Below are positions 49,067 to 60,600 of a stretch of DNA of 64,000 bases, one piece after another. This DNA comes from Onchocerca lupi (lineage: Eukaryota > Nematoda > Chromadorea > Rhabditida > Onchocercidae), in the NCBI GenBank assembly GCA_028564675.1, contig JAOVVO010000405.1, positions 1 through 64,000 of the forward strand, read 5' to 3'. Position 1 is the stretch's first letter. Every line of letters starts with the position of its first letter. Below the pieces are notes generated by a model that was given only the letters and a program-made list of their open reading frames with translations, ran no database searches and was not told the DNA's origin. The translations under genes and the position numbers were made by a program.

Positions 49067-51186
49067 TTACAAATTTACCTGTTGAAAAAATATTGCTAAT
49101 AATGATAATGATTTGGAAAAACTAAGACGAGAACGCATTTGGAAATGCTAAAAAAAAAAAAAAAAGCGAAAAAATAAATCAACAATAATGATGTATTTGG
49201 AAGAATTTAAAAAAAAAAAAGAGAAAAAAAACCGAAAGAAAAGAACTGAAAATAAAAAAAGTAAACATGTAAAGAAACAAGCAAATATTATTTGATAATT
49301 TTTGAAAATTAAAAGAATGAAGAAAGGAAAATGAAAATGATTACGTGCAACGTGAAAAGATGAAAATGATTATTACGTGCAACGTGAAAACATTTCAATC
49401 GTTTTATATATATATATATTTATATTTATATTTATCTAAATATAAGTATGTGTACATATTACATATGTGACGAAGATGAAAGATAAAATTTTGGGATGAG
49501 AATTGTTATGATGGGTGAGAGTCTTATTTTGTTGTTTTGCTTACCACATTTTTAACTAATCCTACTCATTAATCTTCCTTTTTGTCGTATATCTTTATTT
49601 TTTTTTTTCCTCTTTCCTTTTTTCTTCATTTTCTTCTCTTTTTTCCTTCTCTCTCTTTCTTTCTCTCTCTTTCACGCTTTTGATGTATATTTAAATTTTG
49701 AATTTTGAAATAAAATTCATATCATAATGATACTAAATTTATATTCAAATTTTTTTTTTTTTTTTTTAGAAAATGAAATTTGAGTAAATTTGTTATTTAT
49801 TCTGTTTTATTTTTGTTTTTTCTTTTTCTTTCCCTTTATTCTTTCTCTTGATCTATCTCTTTTTTTCTTTTTGTGTTTAATGTAGTCAAATTTTGAATTA
49901 TGAAATAAGATAATATTTTACGAAATTCATATTAAAATTAAAACTTAAAAAAAAAATCATCCATTTCATTTTTATCTTCCTGCCCTTTTCCTTTCTCTAT
50001 CTTTCTCTCTGTTTCATTTTCACTATATATTTAAATTTAAACTTTCAAATAATTCCCGCATCATATGTTGGTAAATTTAAATTTTTTCCAAAGAAAAAGA
50101 AATTTTAATGAGTAAATTATCTTTGCTTTCATTTTTGTTTCCTCGTCCTTTTCTTTTTTTCTCTCCCCCGCTTTTCTCTCTCTTTATGTTTCGTTCTTTT
50201 AATGCATCAAATTTAAATTTTCAAATAATTTCTTTCAATTATAATGTTACAATTCCAATTGAAATTTATATCAGAATTTTTTCGAAAAATTTCGTTTCAT
50301 TTTTCTCTCTCCTTCTTTTTCTTTCTTCCTTCTCTTCATATATAAGATTTAAATTTTTAAATAATTTCTACATTATCTGTTATCAAATTTATATTGAAAT
50401 TCTTTCAAATAAAAAAGAAACTTTTTTAAAAAGGAAAAATCATTTTTTGTTTTACTTTCTTTATCTCCATTTTATAATATTTATATTAGAATCAATTTAA
50501 ATTTAAAAAAAAAAAAAAAGAGATATTAGCAACAAAATGAAGAAAGAAAAACAAGGCGAAACATTCAAAGAGTTTAAAAAAAAACAAATAAACAAACAAA
50601 CAAAAAGAATTAAAAAATAAATAAGTGTTCTAAAAAAAAATAACCTGTTTCCTGAAATCCATTAAATTTATTTCATTTTCTTTTTTTATTTTTTTGGTAA
50701 ATTCATTCTGTTACTTAAGTTATATCGAAAAAAAAAAAAAACAGGAGGGAAAGACAAAGAGAGAGAGGGAGAGGGAAAGAACAAAGTCAAGGAAAAAATT
50801 GGAAAATAATGATTTTGCTATGGATTCATTGCCGAATAAATAATTATTTTCTCGCTTGCTTGTTTTCAAAGGTTTCGTTTTTTTATTTCTTTTTTGCTTC
50901 TTTTATTTTTTAAAAAATGAACTTGTCTCTTTGAAGGAAAAAAAAAAGAATTAAAACAATTTTTCGTACAGAAAAAAAAAGAGAACGAAAACTTTTCAAA
51001 AATAAGTTTCGCGAAAATTTTATTCAAGATTGCACTGAACAGCTGTATACTTTCGTTAAGAATAGCTAAAAATATTTTCGATGTTTTAAAAAATGCTTAA
51101 AGTTTTGTTTCAAATTTTTATCTAAAAAATTATGTATGTCAATTAAAATTATATATTTTAATTAATGTTTATATTCTTATAGCATA
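49067..51186. other. upstream region of stomatin gene, no other gene seen
   Basis: Includes a duplicated 'aaatgattacgtgcaacgtg' (about 49337 and about 49365) and a pyrimidine-rich degenerate tandem array (49565-50460). The plus frames 48831-49125 and 50108-50500 are antisense or low-complexity frames and are not called as genes. Confidence 0.55.
49565..50460. repeat. degenerate tandem array, about 175- to 220-bp units
   Basis: Four to five units, starting near 49575, 49795, 49970, 50120 and 50290. Each has a C/T-rich part (ctttctctctc, ttccttctc) followed by 'tttaaattttcaaataattt' and 'aaatttatatt.aaattttt'. The plus strand is strongly pyrimidine-biased. Confidence 0.6.
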
Positions 51187-51223
51187 TTAGATGAACCTCG
51201 CTCTGCGTGGTTGATCCAGCTAG
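51187..51223 (-). repeat. 3'-terminal palindrome of Helitron H5
   Basis: TTAGATGAACC ... GGTTGATCCAGCTAG form a partial hairpin directly beside the 51224-51241 subterminal motif. The layout matches H4 and H3. Confidence 0.7.
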
Positions 51224-53909
51224 TCTATATAAATGAAAATGCTAATGTTCATCTGCTCAAAATTTTAAATCTCCGAAAGTTCTTTGACACACGGGTTATG
51301 TATATTAATTCAAAATCTTGGATATCGGAAAGTCTTTACTTATTGCTTTGAAATTTTGACACAACGTTGCATTCGAATATAACGCATGTTTTTATATACT
51401 TTTTATATACATTCGTTGCTGTAACTAAGTCTGCTTAAGTGGAAAAAAAGAAAAGAGAAGCGCATGTTTCTAGTTTGGAGAAAAAAACTGATGGTTTGTA
51501 ATTTGATTTATAGTTTGGTTGGATTGGAGACTGATTTTTGTTATTATGATTAGGCTATGTTAGCAATAATGTGAACCTCTTCACATTGAAGAGGCTTTTC
51601 GTATCAGGTGTGAATCCTGTTGAGAAAGGTTTTATTGATTAATGAAGAGTGATTCTTTGTTTCAAGCAATTATCAGAGAATATCCAGGCAAACTGATCAC
51701 TAGATTATTCTTTCCTTTGTCGCTGATAGAAAAGAATACTGCTCAACTGAATTATTGAATTCTTGAATTTATGTACCATCTGGCAACGGAAGCAGAGAGC
51801 CGACTGTATGGTAAATTTGTCCTTTTACTTTGAAAAAGTTGGCATGATTGTGTTGTTACGATTTCTGCGCCAAACGACGTCATTTAGAAGTAGGATTTAT
51901 ATTTCAGGAGTTGTATTTCCAGATAGGAAATCCTTTGAGTCGGTAGTATATCCGACAAACAGAATTTTTTACGGCTGTAGCGGTTCTCCAAGTTGAGGGA
52001 GTTTAGTTTTTCCAGCGACGCAACATGTCCCTTTCGTTTCTCCATTAAATTTCAGAACCTTGCAATTAGGGCACACTTCAGTCATAGTGCCGATGAAATG
52101 ATGCGGGCTCAAATTATAATCATCAGCTGAGTTGTACCGGAATGCAAGGCAATTTTGATCGCGTAATTGTTGAATAGGAGTCGTGTTTGACGCTGATATC
52201 CTCTTTCTTGTTGACTTTTTTTAAGCTCTCTCAGGATTTTGTTCAGACAAGGCAGATCTGAGGCTGGAAGAACACGACCGACGTGCTCGCAACCATGCAT
52301 TCGTAAGTCTGGCTGCATGTCGCTCTGCACTCATTTGAGCCATTCTTTGTCTTGTTTGCTCCTTCGCTGAGCCCATTCTTCCTTAGTTTGATTTGCGATT
52401 AATCATCGCATTACTTCCGTTCTGCGCACCTAAGTTTGATGTACTGCGAGGCATTATTTGGATGAATTAAAGCAGATCGATTGCACCCGAATTGTCCTCG
52501 AAATTATTTGAGAATATCCAAGCAAATTAATCGCTGGCTTATTCTTTCCTTTGCTATTTGTAGAGAAGAATAGAATTCCTTGACTGTCGATTTGCTGCTG
52601 TTGCTGCATCGATTTGTATCTTGCAAAACAGTCGCTGTATCGAATGTAGAAATTCCGAGCTGAACTGTTGTTGAACCCGAATTGTTGTCGAACTTGAGTT
52701 TCTAATGTTGGGGAGAATTGATTTCAAAGTGCTTGTGGGTATACGATATTTTTTGACGTTCCGTTATCTATGTAGATAGGAGATTGTCTGGTTTGCCGAT
52801 TCTGTAAAACGCAAAATAAATTTGTCGATTTGAGAAGCAATCTGTCTCTAAATCTAAATAGCACAGTTCTAAAGATTAGTCCTGAGTTTTGTTGATAATG
52901 ATTGCAAACGTCAATAGAATTGGAAATTGCAATCTCTTAAATTAAAAAGGAATATCCGTTGAAATCAAGGAATGCGAGGAATGTGGACATCTTCACCTTT
53001 GAAAAGTCCTGTCAAGATTGCTGCTTCTACGATGTTGCTCATTAATTTTCTTTTACCGCAAGCCGCAATGAAGTTACAAAGTTTTGGCTGGTTGATATTT
53101 CGCAACATGATGATTGGCACTTCAATTTTCAGTTGTGGCACGTGCTATAGGTATTCCTAGCAGATCGAGTGAATTCAAAAATTCTGTTGAATAATGAACC
53201 GCTTCATCTGCTTCCACAACAGTTCGATAGGTTTGTGTATGACTGCCTGTACTGCAAAGTCCATGTATCATATTTTTCATCGCAACTTCATGCAAATCCT
53301 TATAGACGTCGGCACCGGATATTTCAGCGCATATTACATCATCGATTTCATTTGAAGTGATTTTCTCATAAACCTAAGCTAGATTATAAACACTATAAAC
53401 GTGTCAAAATGAACAGTGAATATTTATGGCAAAGAGGCAGTTCAAGATATGACCTAAAGAAGATAATCCATAAATTGTTTGAACCAAACACTTCATTATA
53501 CACTATCATGACGTTGACATTCCTCAAAAAGCAGCAGCAAAAGAAAAAGCTTAAATTACTCGCCTTATCTATTTCGAAATGCGCGCCCATTCGAATGAAA
53601 CGTTGCATGAAAATTTCAAATCAATCGGTGAAGAACTTGAAACGTTGCAGGAAGTAGCAGCAGTTATTGCAGAAAGTAGGCATAATGAATAAATTCTGTC
53701 CGCTTCTGAAGGCGAGGTCAGGGCGGAGTCAAAAAATTCAGTCGCTCACTTGCTTTTAGTTGTCAGATGTGACACGTAAAGAAAAGTAAGTATATCTGCA
53801 CAAAAAAGAAGGTATATTCGAATGAAAAGTTATGTCAAAATTTGAAAACAATTGGTGGAGAACTTGCGAAGTTTTGTTATCAGCCACAGTACATTTTTAT
53901 TTATATAGA
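51187..53909 (-). mobile_element. composite Helitron-type element (copy H5), 2.7 kb
   Basis: On the minus strand it starts TCTATATAAATAAAAATGT at 53909. It ends with the inverted subterminal CATTTTCATTTATATAGA (51224-51241) and a CTAG-bounded palindrome (51187-51223). Two coding relics lie in the same sense. The first, 53330-52740, is the helicase C terminus (VVEADEAVHYSTEFLNSLDL, KKLMSNIVEAAILTG, GEDVHIPRIP, CFSNRQIYFA-like text). The second, 52400-51760, is N-terminal Helitron protein (SLPCLNK-type leader, then TEVCPNCKVLKFNGETKG and AGKTKLPQLGEPL). The C-terminal part therefore comes before the N-terminal part, the reverse of an intact Helitron protein, so the element is rearranged or a fusion of two copies. 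Frames are broken throughout. Confidence 0.8.
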
Positions 53910-55980
53910 TTAATGATATGAGAAATGAAATCAGTGCAAAAATCAATTGTTATAAATAATGCTTGATGTATTATTCGTGAATTTACATATAATTTGCAGA
54001 ACTGATAAATCAAAATGTATTTTAATAATATTACTGCATTATCTTCAATCTTATCACTTACTAATTTACAGCCTTGCTCTGATACCATCATAAATTAGCA
54101 GTATAACTGAAAATATAATACTTCAAAAACTTGATATTGTTTTTTTTATTGCGTATTTCTTTTATGACTAAAGCTGAAGTAATGTTAAAGTATGACGTAC
54201 TTTTACAATATATATTAATATGAATAAAATGAAATGTATTTTTTGTAAGATTAAACAGAAAAACAAAAGAAATATAAATATGAATAATATGAATGTAAAA
54301 ACTATGCGAATGGACGTAGAAATTATAAAATAGACGTAAAAACTTCATGACGCAAAAACTTTGAGATAAGATAAAAATATAAAGTAAACGTAGAAACTAT
54401 AATCTAACATAGGAGTTACACGTAGAAATTATAAGAAAACACGAAAGTTAAGGTGAATGTAGAATCTAGTCCAAAAAAAAATCAATGTTGAGATTAACAT
54501 GATAAATTAATTAATATATTTATACTTTTTGATTTAATCTAAATATCAACTTTTTTTATAAATTTTTATTAAATATTAAGAGAAAAATAAAAAGTAAGTA
54601 GCTCAAAAGATAAATAATAATAAAATAACAACCATATTTTATTATGTCTTGATGCAAAATTCAAATTCTAAGATTACTTTTTAAATTTTTCTTAATGAAA
54701 TATTATTTCCGATTCTTGGATGATTTTCAAAAATAGCAACATATATCTTCCTCAAAAATTTTTTTCATAGATGGTAGCAAAATTTACATAGGAAATATTT
54801 TCAAAGAACTTTTTTTTTTCTCTGCAGCAAGTCCTAATGTTGTATTTTTAATTATAGAATTTTGAACACAGAAGCCACAAGAATTAATAATCCATATTTC
54901 CCATTCTATTTTCGATCACCTTATTTCTCTTATTTTTGGCTCTTTCAAAAAAAAAAAAACAAATCTTTGATTTTTTCCAGATTTCCCGAATGCAATAATA
55001 AAAATAGTTTCCAATTCCTGAATCCTTGCACTCGTATTATTTGCTTACTAAAATTTCTCTTTCATTAAATTACTCGATCAAAATTGCATCGAAATATTAT
55101 GAAAATTTAATGTATTTTTAACTCAATTCTCAATTTCAGATTTAAATTCAAACATGTATTACATGAAAACAAATGCAATACTAAGCAATTTTAAATTTTA
55201 GTCATAACCTTAATTTCTGATATATTATCAGCAAACTGAAAATCGATTAATTGTTCATCAAATTATTGCAATTTCAGTTGCATTTCTCGTAAAATATTAA
55301 GAAATCAATGCTGAGCAAAAAATGCAGGGATGGAATTAAATTAAATAAAAAAAGAAAAAAAAAACAAAAGTGAAAATAATGCTGTAAATCAAATTCTTTC
55401 ATCAATAAAAAAAAAAAAAAAAAAAGATTTAATCCAAAATCTTTTTTTCTTCCTTGAATCTATTCAGAATGGTAGTAGTACACTGCGTGAAGTCAATAAA
55501 CACACTATATCAGCATCATATGTTATTTGAGTTATTTCATTTTTTTTTTTTTTCATCATTGAGAATTGCTACTGAAGGAAATAAATAAATTTTTATAGAA
55601 AACCTCACGTTTGCAAAACTTTCATTCTCAAATTTACAAACAACAGGTTTAATAAAAATAAAAAAAAAGAAGTATGATTGATTTGGGATAAAAAAAAAAC
55701 TATCGGTTTGAAAATTAAAATATCACCGCTGGCATTTTATTATAGCATTTTGCATTAACATTAATAAAACTAACTGTAAAATAAAAATCATTTGTTTGAT
55801 CATTGAAAAATTCCTAACAAAATGAAAACTAATCAACAAATGAAATTATAATAAACAACAACTAACATAAACTTTATTTGAATGTTTAATATAGCAAGTT
55901 ATGCTGCAATATATAACTGAACAATTCGAATAAAATAACACATAAAAGAATTATAATAAAATATGGAGAATTTTTTTTAA
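53910..55980. other. intergenic region, no gene seen
   Basis: AT-rich sequence. 54300-54470 repeats 'acgtagaaa.tataa' several times at irregular spacing. No conserved reading frame is recognised on either strand. Confidence 0.55.
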
Positions 55981-56873
55981 TTACTTCAATCCTAAAGGTC
56001 CTTGAGCTTCGGTCTGGATCAACTGATGCTCCTGAAATCGTAATGACAACCTCTGAGTCATTTTCAAAAATTTATCAAGACAGTTCGAACAGCACTGTTC
56101 CTCGGAATTACTCACTGTCCTGGAATATATACATATATACAACAGTAACACCATAAGACAAAAAATACATTTCGACAGGAAGAAATAAATTTCAAATTTA
56201 TACAAATGGAAAGCCATTAGAAATGATATAAATTATTAATAAAATGAAAAATTTCTTCTTTCTATTCTTTAAATCTTATACCTAGGAGAAATTTTTTTCT
56301 GAAAAGAAAAAAACAATAGTTTATTTCTTTCTGAGTTTTCCAAAAAAAAAAAATCATCTCATATTGGGTAATAAATATGGGAAAATGTCAAATAATAGCT
56401 TCATCCAATCTCATATCTAAATCTAAAAAAGCTCTCACAATCTTTAGAGTAAACAAAAAACTTTTAAATGGGGAATCATCATTTTCAATTGCATGCAGTA
56501 TCGCATTCGCTTTAAATTGGGGGGAAAAAGGGCAAAGGGACAAAAGGAAAAAACAAAATCTTACAATAAATAAGATTTATTGATGTAAAAAAACTTAAAA
56601 TATTTCTAATTTCTTGTCAAAATTTTTTTTCTAAGTAACAAATTTGAAAAAGAAGTTTCTGTTTCTTTTCAAAATTTTTCCCGGATAATAAATCTCAAAA
56701 GAATGTTTACATTTCTCTTCAAAACTTTTTTTTAAGCAATAAATTTAACAAGAAACTTACCTTGTAGTAAAATCAGTTATACATGATGTAAAGCATTGTT
56801 CGGCAACAATATTATATTGTGTCAAAAAATCTCTGAATGTTTTTAAATCGGTTTCTGTCGCATTTTCGACCAT
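55981..56873 (-). CDS. timm9: mitochondrial small TIM chaperone Tim9
   Basis: Small intermembrane-space chaperone that, with Tim10, carries hydrophobic inner-membrane precursors across the intermembrane space. Two exons in phase, 56873-56761 and 56119-55981, give 83 residues, close to the usual length. Visible: twin CX3C motifs (CFTSC about residues 27-31, CCSNC about 46-50) separated by FTTRTVSNSEEQ-type text, then CLDKFLKMTQRLSLRFQEHQ. The phrase DFTTR...S..E..C..NC..K.L.....R...RF.E is typical of Tim9 rather than Tim8, Tim10 or Tim13. No cleavable presequence, as expected. It lies 0.8 kb downstream of the aminotransferase on the same strand. Start: the first in-frame ATG before the donor. 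Confidence 0.93.
56590..56757. repeat. tandem repeat in TIMM9 intron, about 60-bp units
   Basis: Three units contain 'tttct.ttt', 'tcttttcaaaattttt' and 'aataaattt.aaaagaa'. The last runs up to the splice donor of exon 1. Confidence 0.65.
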
Positions 56874-57684
56874 ATTTGTTGATTTCAAACTAATCACGTT
56901 GATAAAAAAATTTGTTCAAACAGGATTCGCCAAATTGTCAAAATATGAAAAAGAATACCTGAAAATAGATGATTTTATTTTTTCGAAGACATTTCAAAAA
57001 CTATTTAAAATGTAAATATTCCTTCTATTTTTCAACCAGCAATTAGACAATATTCCATGTCTTTTTCTATCTTTTTTTTTTTTTCCTGTGGATGACACTT
57101 TAATAAACTATTCCGAAACTCCCGTATATTTTTAGTATCATCTTAAACATGTCAACCAATTATCATTGCCAACTGAAAGAGAACAAGGCAAATCTAACAT
57201 CTAACAAAGTTTTATTTGCTTTAATCTTTGAATTCTTAAAATTATCTCGTTACTATCGAATAACTATTGTCACTTCAGCAGCAGTCATCTTTCTATTTTT
57301 TTGAAACGGGATGTTACAGATTATAATTCAGATTTCAATTTGTATTAGATATAGCCATGACACTGCTATCAAGCATATGTGGAAGAAATTGATGTATTGA
57401 TGGAAATTTCAAAATCATAAGCGAATGAGATTTATTGAGCCGGTGATAAAATAATTTTATGAGTGAATGAAATTGATTAACTGACAAGACCTCAAAGAAT
57501 ATGAAGGAAATAATAAGAATATTTATTAAACAATGTACACAATTTTATTCGCCATTCAAATAATGTTAGTTGGCCAAATAATATTAGTTTCAAGAATGAA
57601 AAAAATGAAGAATGTAAAAAATGATCACATGGAATGAAGAATGAAAAAAATGATCACATGAGAGACATTTTTGTACCATTGATT
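56874..57684. other. spacer between aminotransferase and TIMM9
   Basis: 811 bp without a recognised gene. 'gaatgaaaaaaatga' with 'aaaaaatgatcacatg' is duplicated near 57593 and 57631. Minus-strand AATAAA occurs near 57519, a possible poly-A signal for the aminotransferase. Confidence 0.5.
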
Positions 57685-60600
57685 TTAAGTCGTTTGAAAT
57701 GATTTCAATATTGATTCTGCAGCATCTAGTATCTTATCTGACTGAAAATAAATAAACTTTTACTATCAAAATCAAAATTGCATTGTGATTTTCTTTTAGC
57801 ATGGCAATTATTACAATCACTTTCAAAATTGATTCAGTCAATCGGTGGTCAATAATACTGATGACTGCGGTAAGAAAATATCAATGTAAAACCATTCTGC
57901 TCAATTCATCATTGATTAGCACGTCTAATAGTTGATGTAATAATTATCCTACGGAAAATGATGCATATCAAGTTTAAGTTGTAAAGTTTTATGCTAGAAA
58001 ATCTGAATATAAGGAATCTAAATAAATCGAATAAATTGTTTCATACAAATTATATAAATGTGAATTTGTAAACTAATAAATTAAAAATTTAACTTAAGGA
58101 TTACCATGCCTCAGCAAGAAACCTTTAAGAATCCGAAATTCGCAATTTTTCGTAGTTTTCTTACTAGAACTCGTATTTTCTACTTACCATTACCAATACC
58201 AAAATACCATTAAACTCTTATTTTCATAAAATGAATCAGCAAGAATGAAAAAGAATCGGTCAAAAAATTATTACCTTGAAGAAGCAAACACGAATGAAAT
58301 GATCGTTATCTTGCTTATTTGGATCGGTATAAAAAGCTGAATTTGGTATCATTGCAAGCTTCTAAAAAAAACTGCGTATTAGGTGAATAAAATGTCAGAT
58401 AAATAACAATTACCAGAACTTTATTGTGGATCTAAAAATAAATAATAATAGACCTTCTCACGACACATCCACCGTACAAAACGGAAGTCCAATGGATCAT
58501 TACTTCCATCTTCTGCTTTGAATGGACCATCTAAAAAAATAAAGCATTAAGAATGGTATTCTGGAATTAGCCCTATCTTGATTAGCATGCAGCAAAAAAT
58601 AACATAACAGTTACTTTCAAATGGCTCAGTACTGATTAGCTAAAAAGTACTGAAACATTTTGTTTAAAACCATCTAAAAACAACTGTTAATTTTTATTTG
58701 TTTAGATTGAAACATTTTGTAAAACAAATGCTTCAATCTAACAAATCAAGAATATGCCGAACCCAAAAAGAGAAGAGACTTATCTAACTGAGAAAAATCA
58801 GCAACCATAAAATAACCAGAATCAGGAATGATGGGTTTCATTCCAGCACAGCGTAATATTGATGCCATCCGATCTCTTTGTTGCATCAAGTCAGATGTAA
58901 TTCCTTTCTTCAGATAGCTTTCTGTTGGATTTGTTTTTATTATATCTAACTCTTTTTCGAATGCTTCAGCCACTGCTTCCTACAAGAATGCCGAATGTAT
59001 AGATGCTGTTAACTTTATTTCAATGCGAAATTTATCACCAAATATAATTCCAGTTAAAAAGTTGAAAAGTTTTAATCAAAAATATGCTGATAGATATTTT
59101 CAGTTAGAGCAATATATACCAATAATTCTAATCGACTAATATGATTTCCATTCTTCTTAAAGAATAGCCTATATGACGCACAATTTTGACAAAGATAAAA
59201 AGATTTTCCAATATCTTAGAATGTACAAAAGGATACGGTGAAAAATTAAATGAACTTTAATGTATTAATTTATATTAATTTTGATCAAATGATGATAATG
59301 ATCATTGCAGATTACAAGTACTGATACTAGAACTCTACAACAAGAAAAAAATTTAAATACTTGATCTCGCAAAAATCGTTCGATTTAGGATGTTCAAAAG
59401 TACCTGAATTGGAGTAGAACATGTGAAGACACAATTCTGATGAATTCGTTTTAATGGTTCGAGAAGTTCAGCTGGTGCAACTGACCAACCTAATTTCCAC
59501 CCTGTTACACTAAATGCTTTTCCAGCGCTACCGATAGTTATCGTATGTTTATACATACCAGGTAAACTGGCTAAAAAATGAATAACTAATTTAAAAAAAG
59601 AAACTATTATCTTCAATTGTTTTCTTTTTCTTTTTTTTCTGTCAACAAAATTTCGTCTAAAGTATGCATTATATATAAGATGAATATTTAGACTAACCGA
59701 AACGAATCATTTTCTTACCACCATATACATGCCATTCATATACTTCATCAGCTACTACCAATAAATTATGACGAACTTTTGTTGAAATTATAATTTATGA
59801 AACACATCTACCACTTAAGCAATTTAATGTTGTTCGCTCATCGAAAATCCAAGTAATTAAGTTTCCATACCGAAATGGACAAGAATTATGGAAAAAAGAA
59901 ACATTAACTCAAATAATCAGATGGCATTTCTATTTTTAGATCCATAAGAAAAGAAAGAAGCAAAAAACATTATTAGAAGTTGTATAAGTTGAGGAAAAAA
60001 ATTTAAGTAATATTTCTCAGCTATTAATGTGATAAAATTAATTTTGAGTTGATTCGGTCATTTACACAGATTCAAAAATTGGCATGTAAGAAAATGTACA
60101 GTTTCCACTGGAAATTTTTGAAAATTATTAAAAAAAAATTAAGAAAAAAAGAAAAACAATATACTGTGTGAATAATTTTCCTGTTGGATTGTGTGGATTA
60201 TTGAGCACAATCATTTTGGTCCGGTTGCTGATTTTTTCCTCAATCGCTTTCACATTTAACGTGTAATCTTTACTACTTTTAGGCTCCAATGGTAAATCAA
60301 GCATAACTGGTATGGGAATTCCACCTGCCATGATAATTTGTGGAACGTAACAATCATATGCTGGATCAAGCACTGAAAATGTAACAAAATCAACAACAAA
60401 AACAATTTTTATACCTAGTAACTAATGTCCGAACTTGAAGAACCAGTCACTTTTAATCCTAATGAATGTTCTGTAATGTAAATCACTTATTGCTATGCCT
60501 ATATTATCTTTTCTTTGACCTATTTTTTCCAATCTACTGGGATGTATAATACTGAAATATGAAGCAAGAATTCATATTAAACTAATACTGTATACTCTTT

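Noticed and set aside
48831..49125. Asp/Asn-rich and Val/Met-rich plus frames
   Set aside because: Antisense readings of the triplet repeat that codes the stomatin N terminus.
50108..50500. 130-codon Phe/Leu/Ser-rich plus frame
   Set aside because: Product of the pyrimidine-rich tandem array, not a conserved membrane protein.
58746..58784. Reading straight through the exon into LDKSLLFLG as a real C terminus
   Set aside because: Downstream exons (FRFVRWMC, MIPNSAFY, HFIRVCF) continue the enzyme colinearly, so an intron is needed here despite the odd donor.
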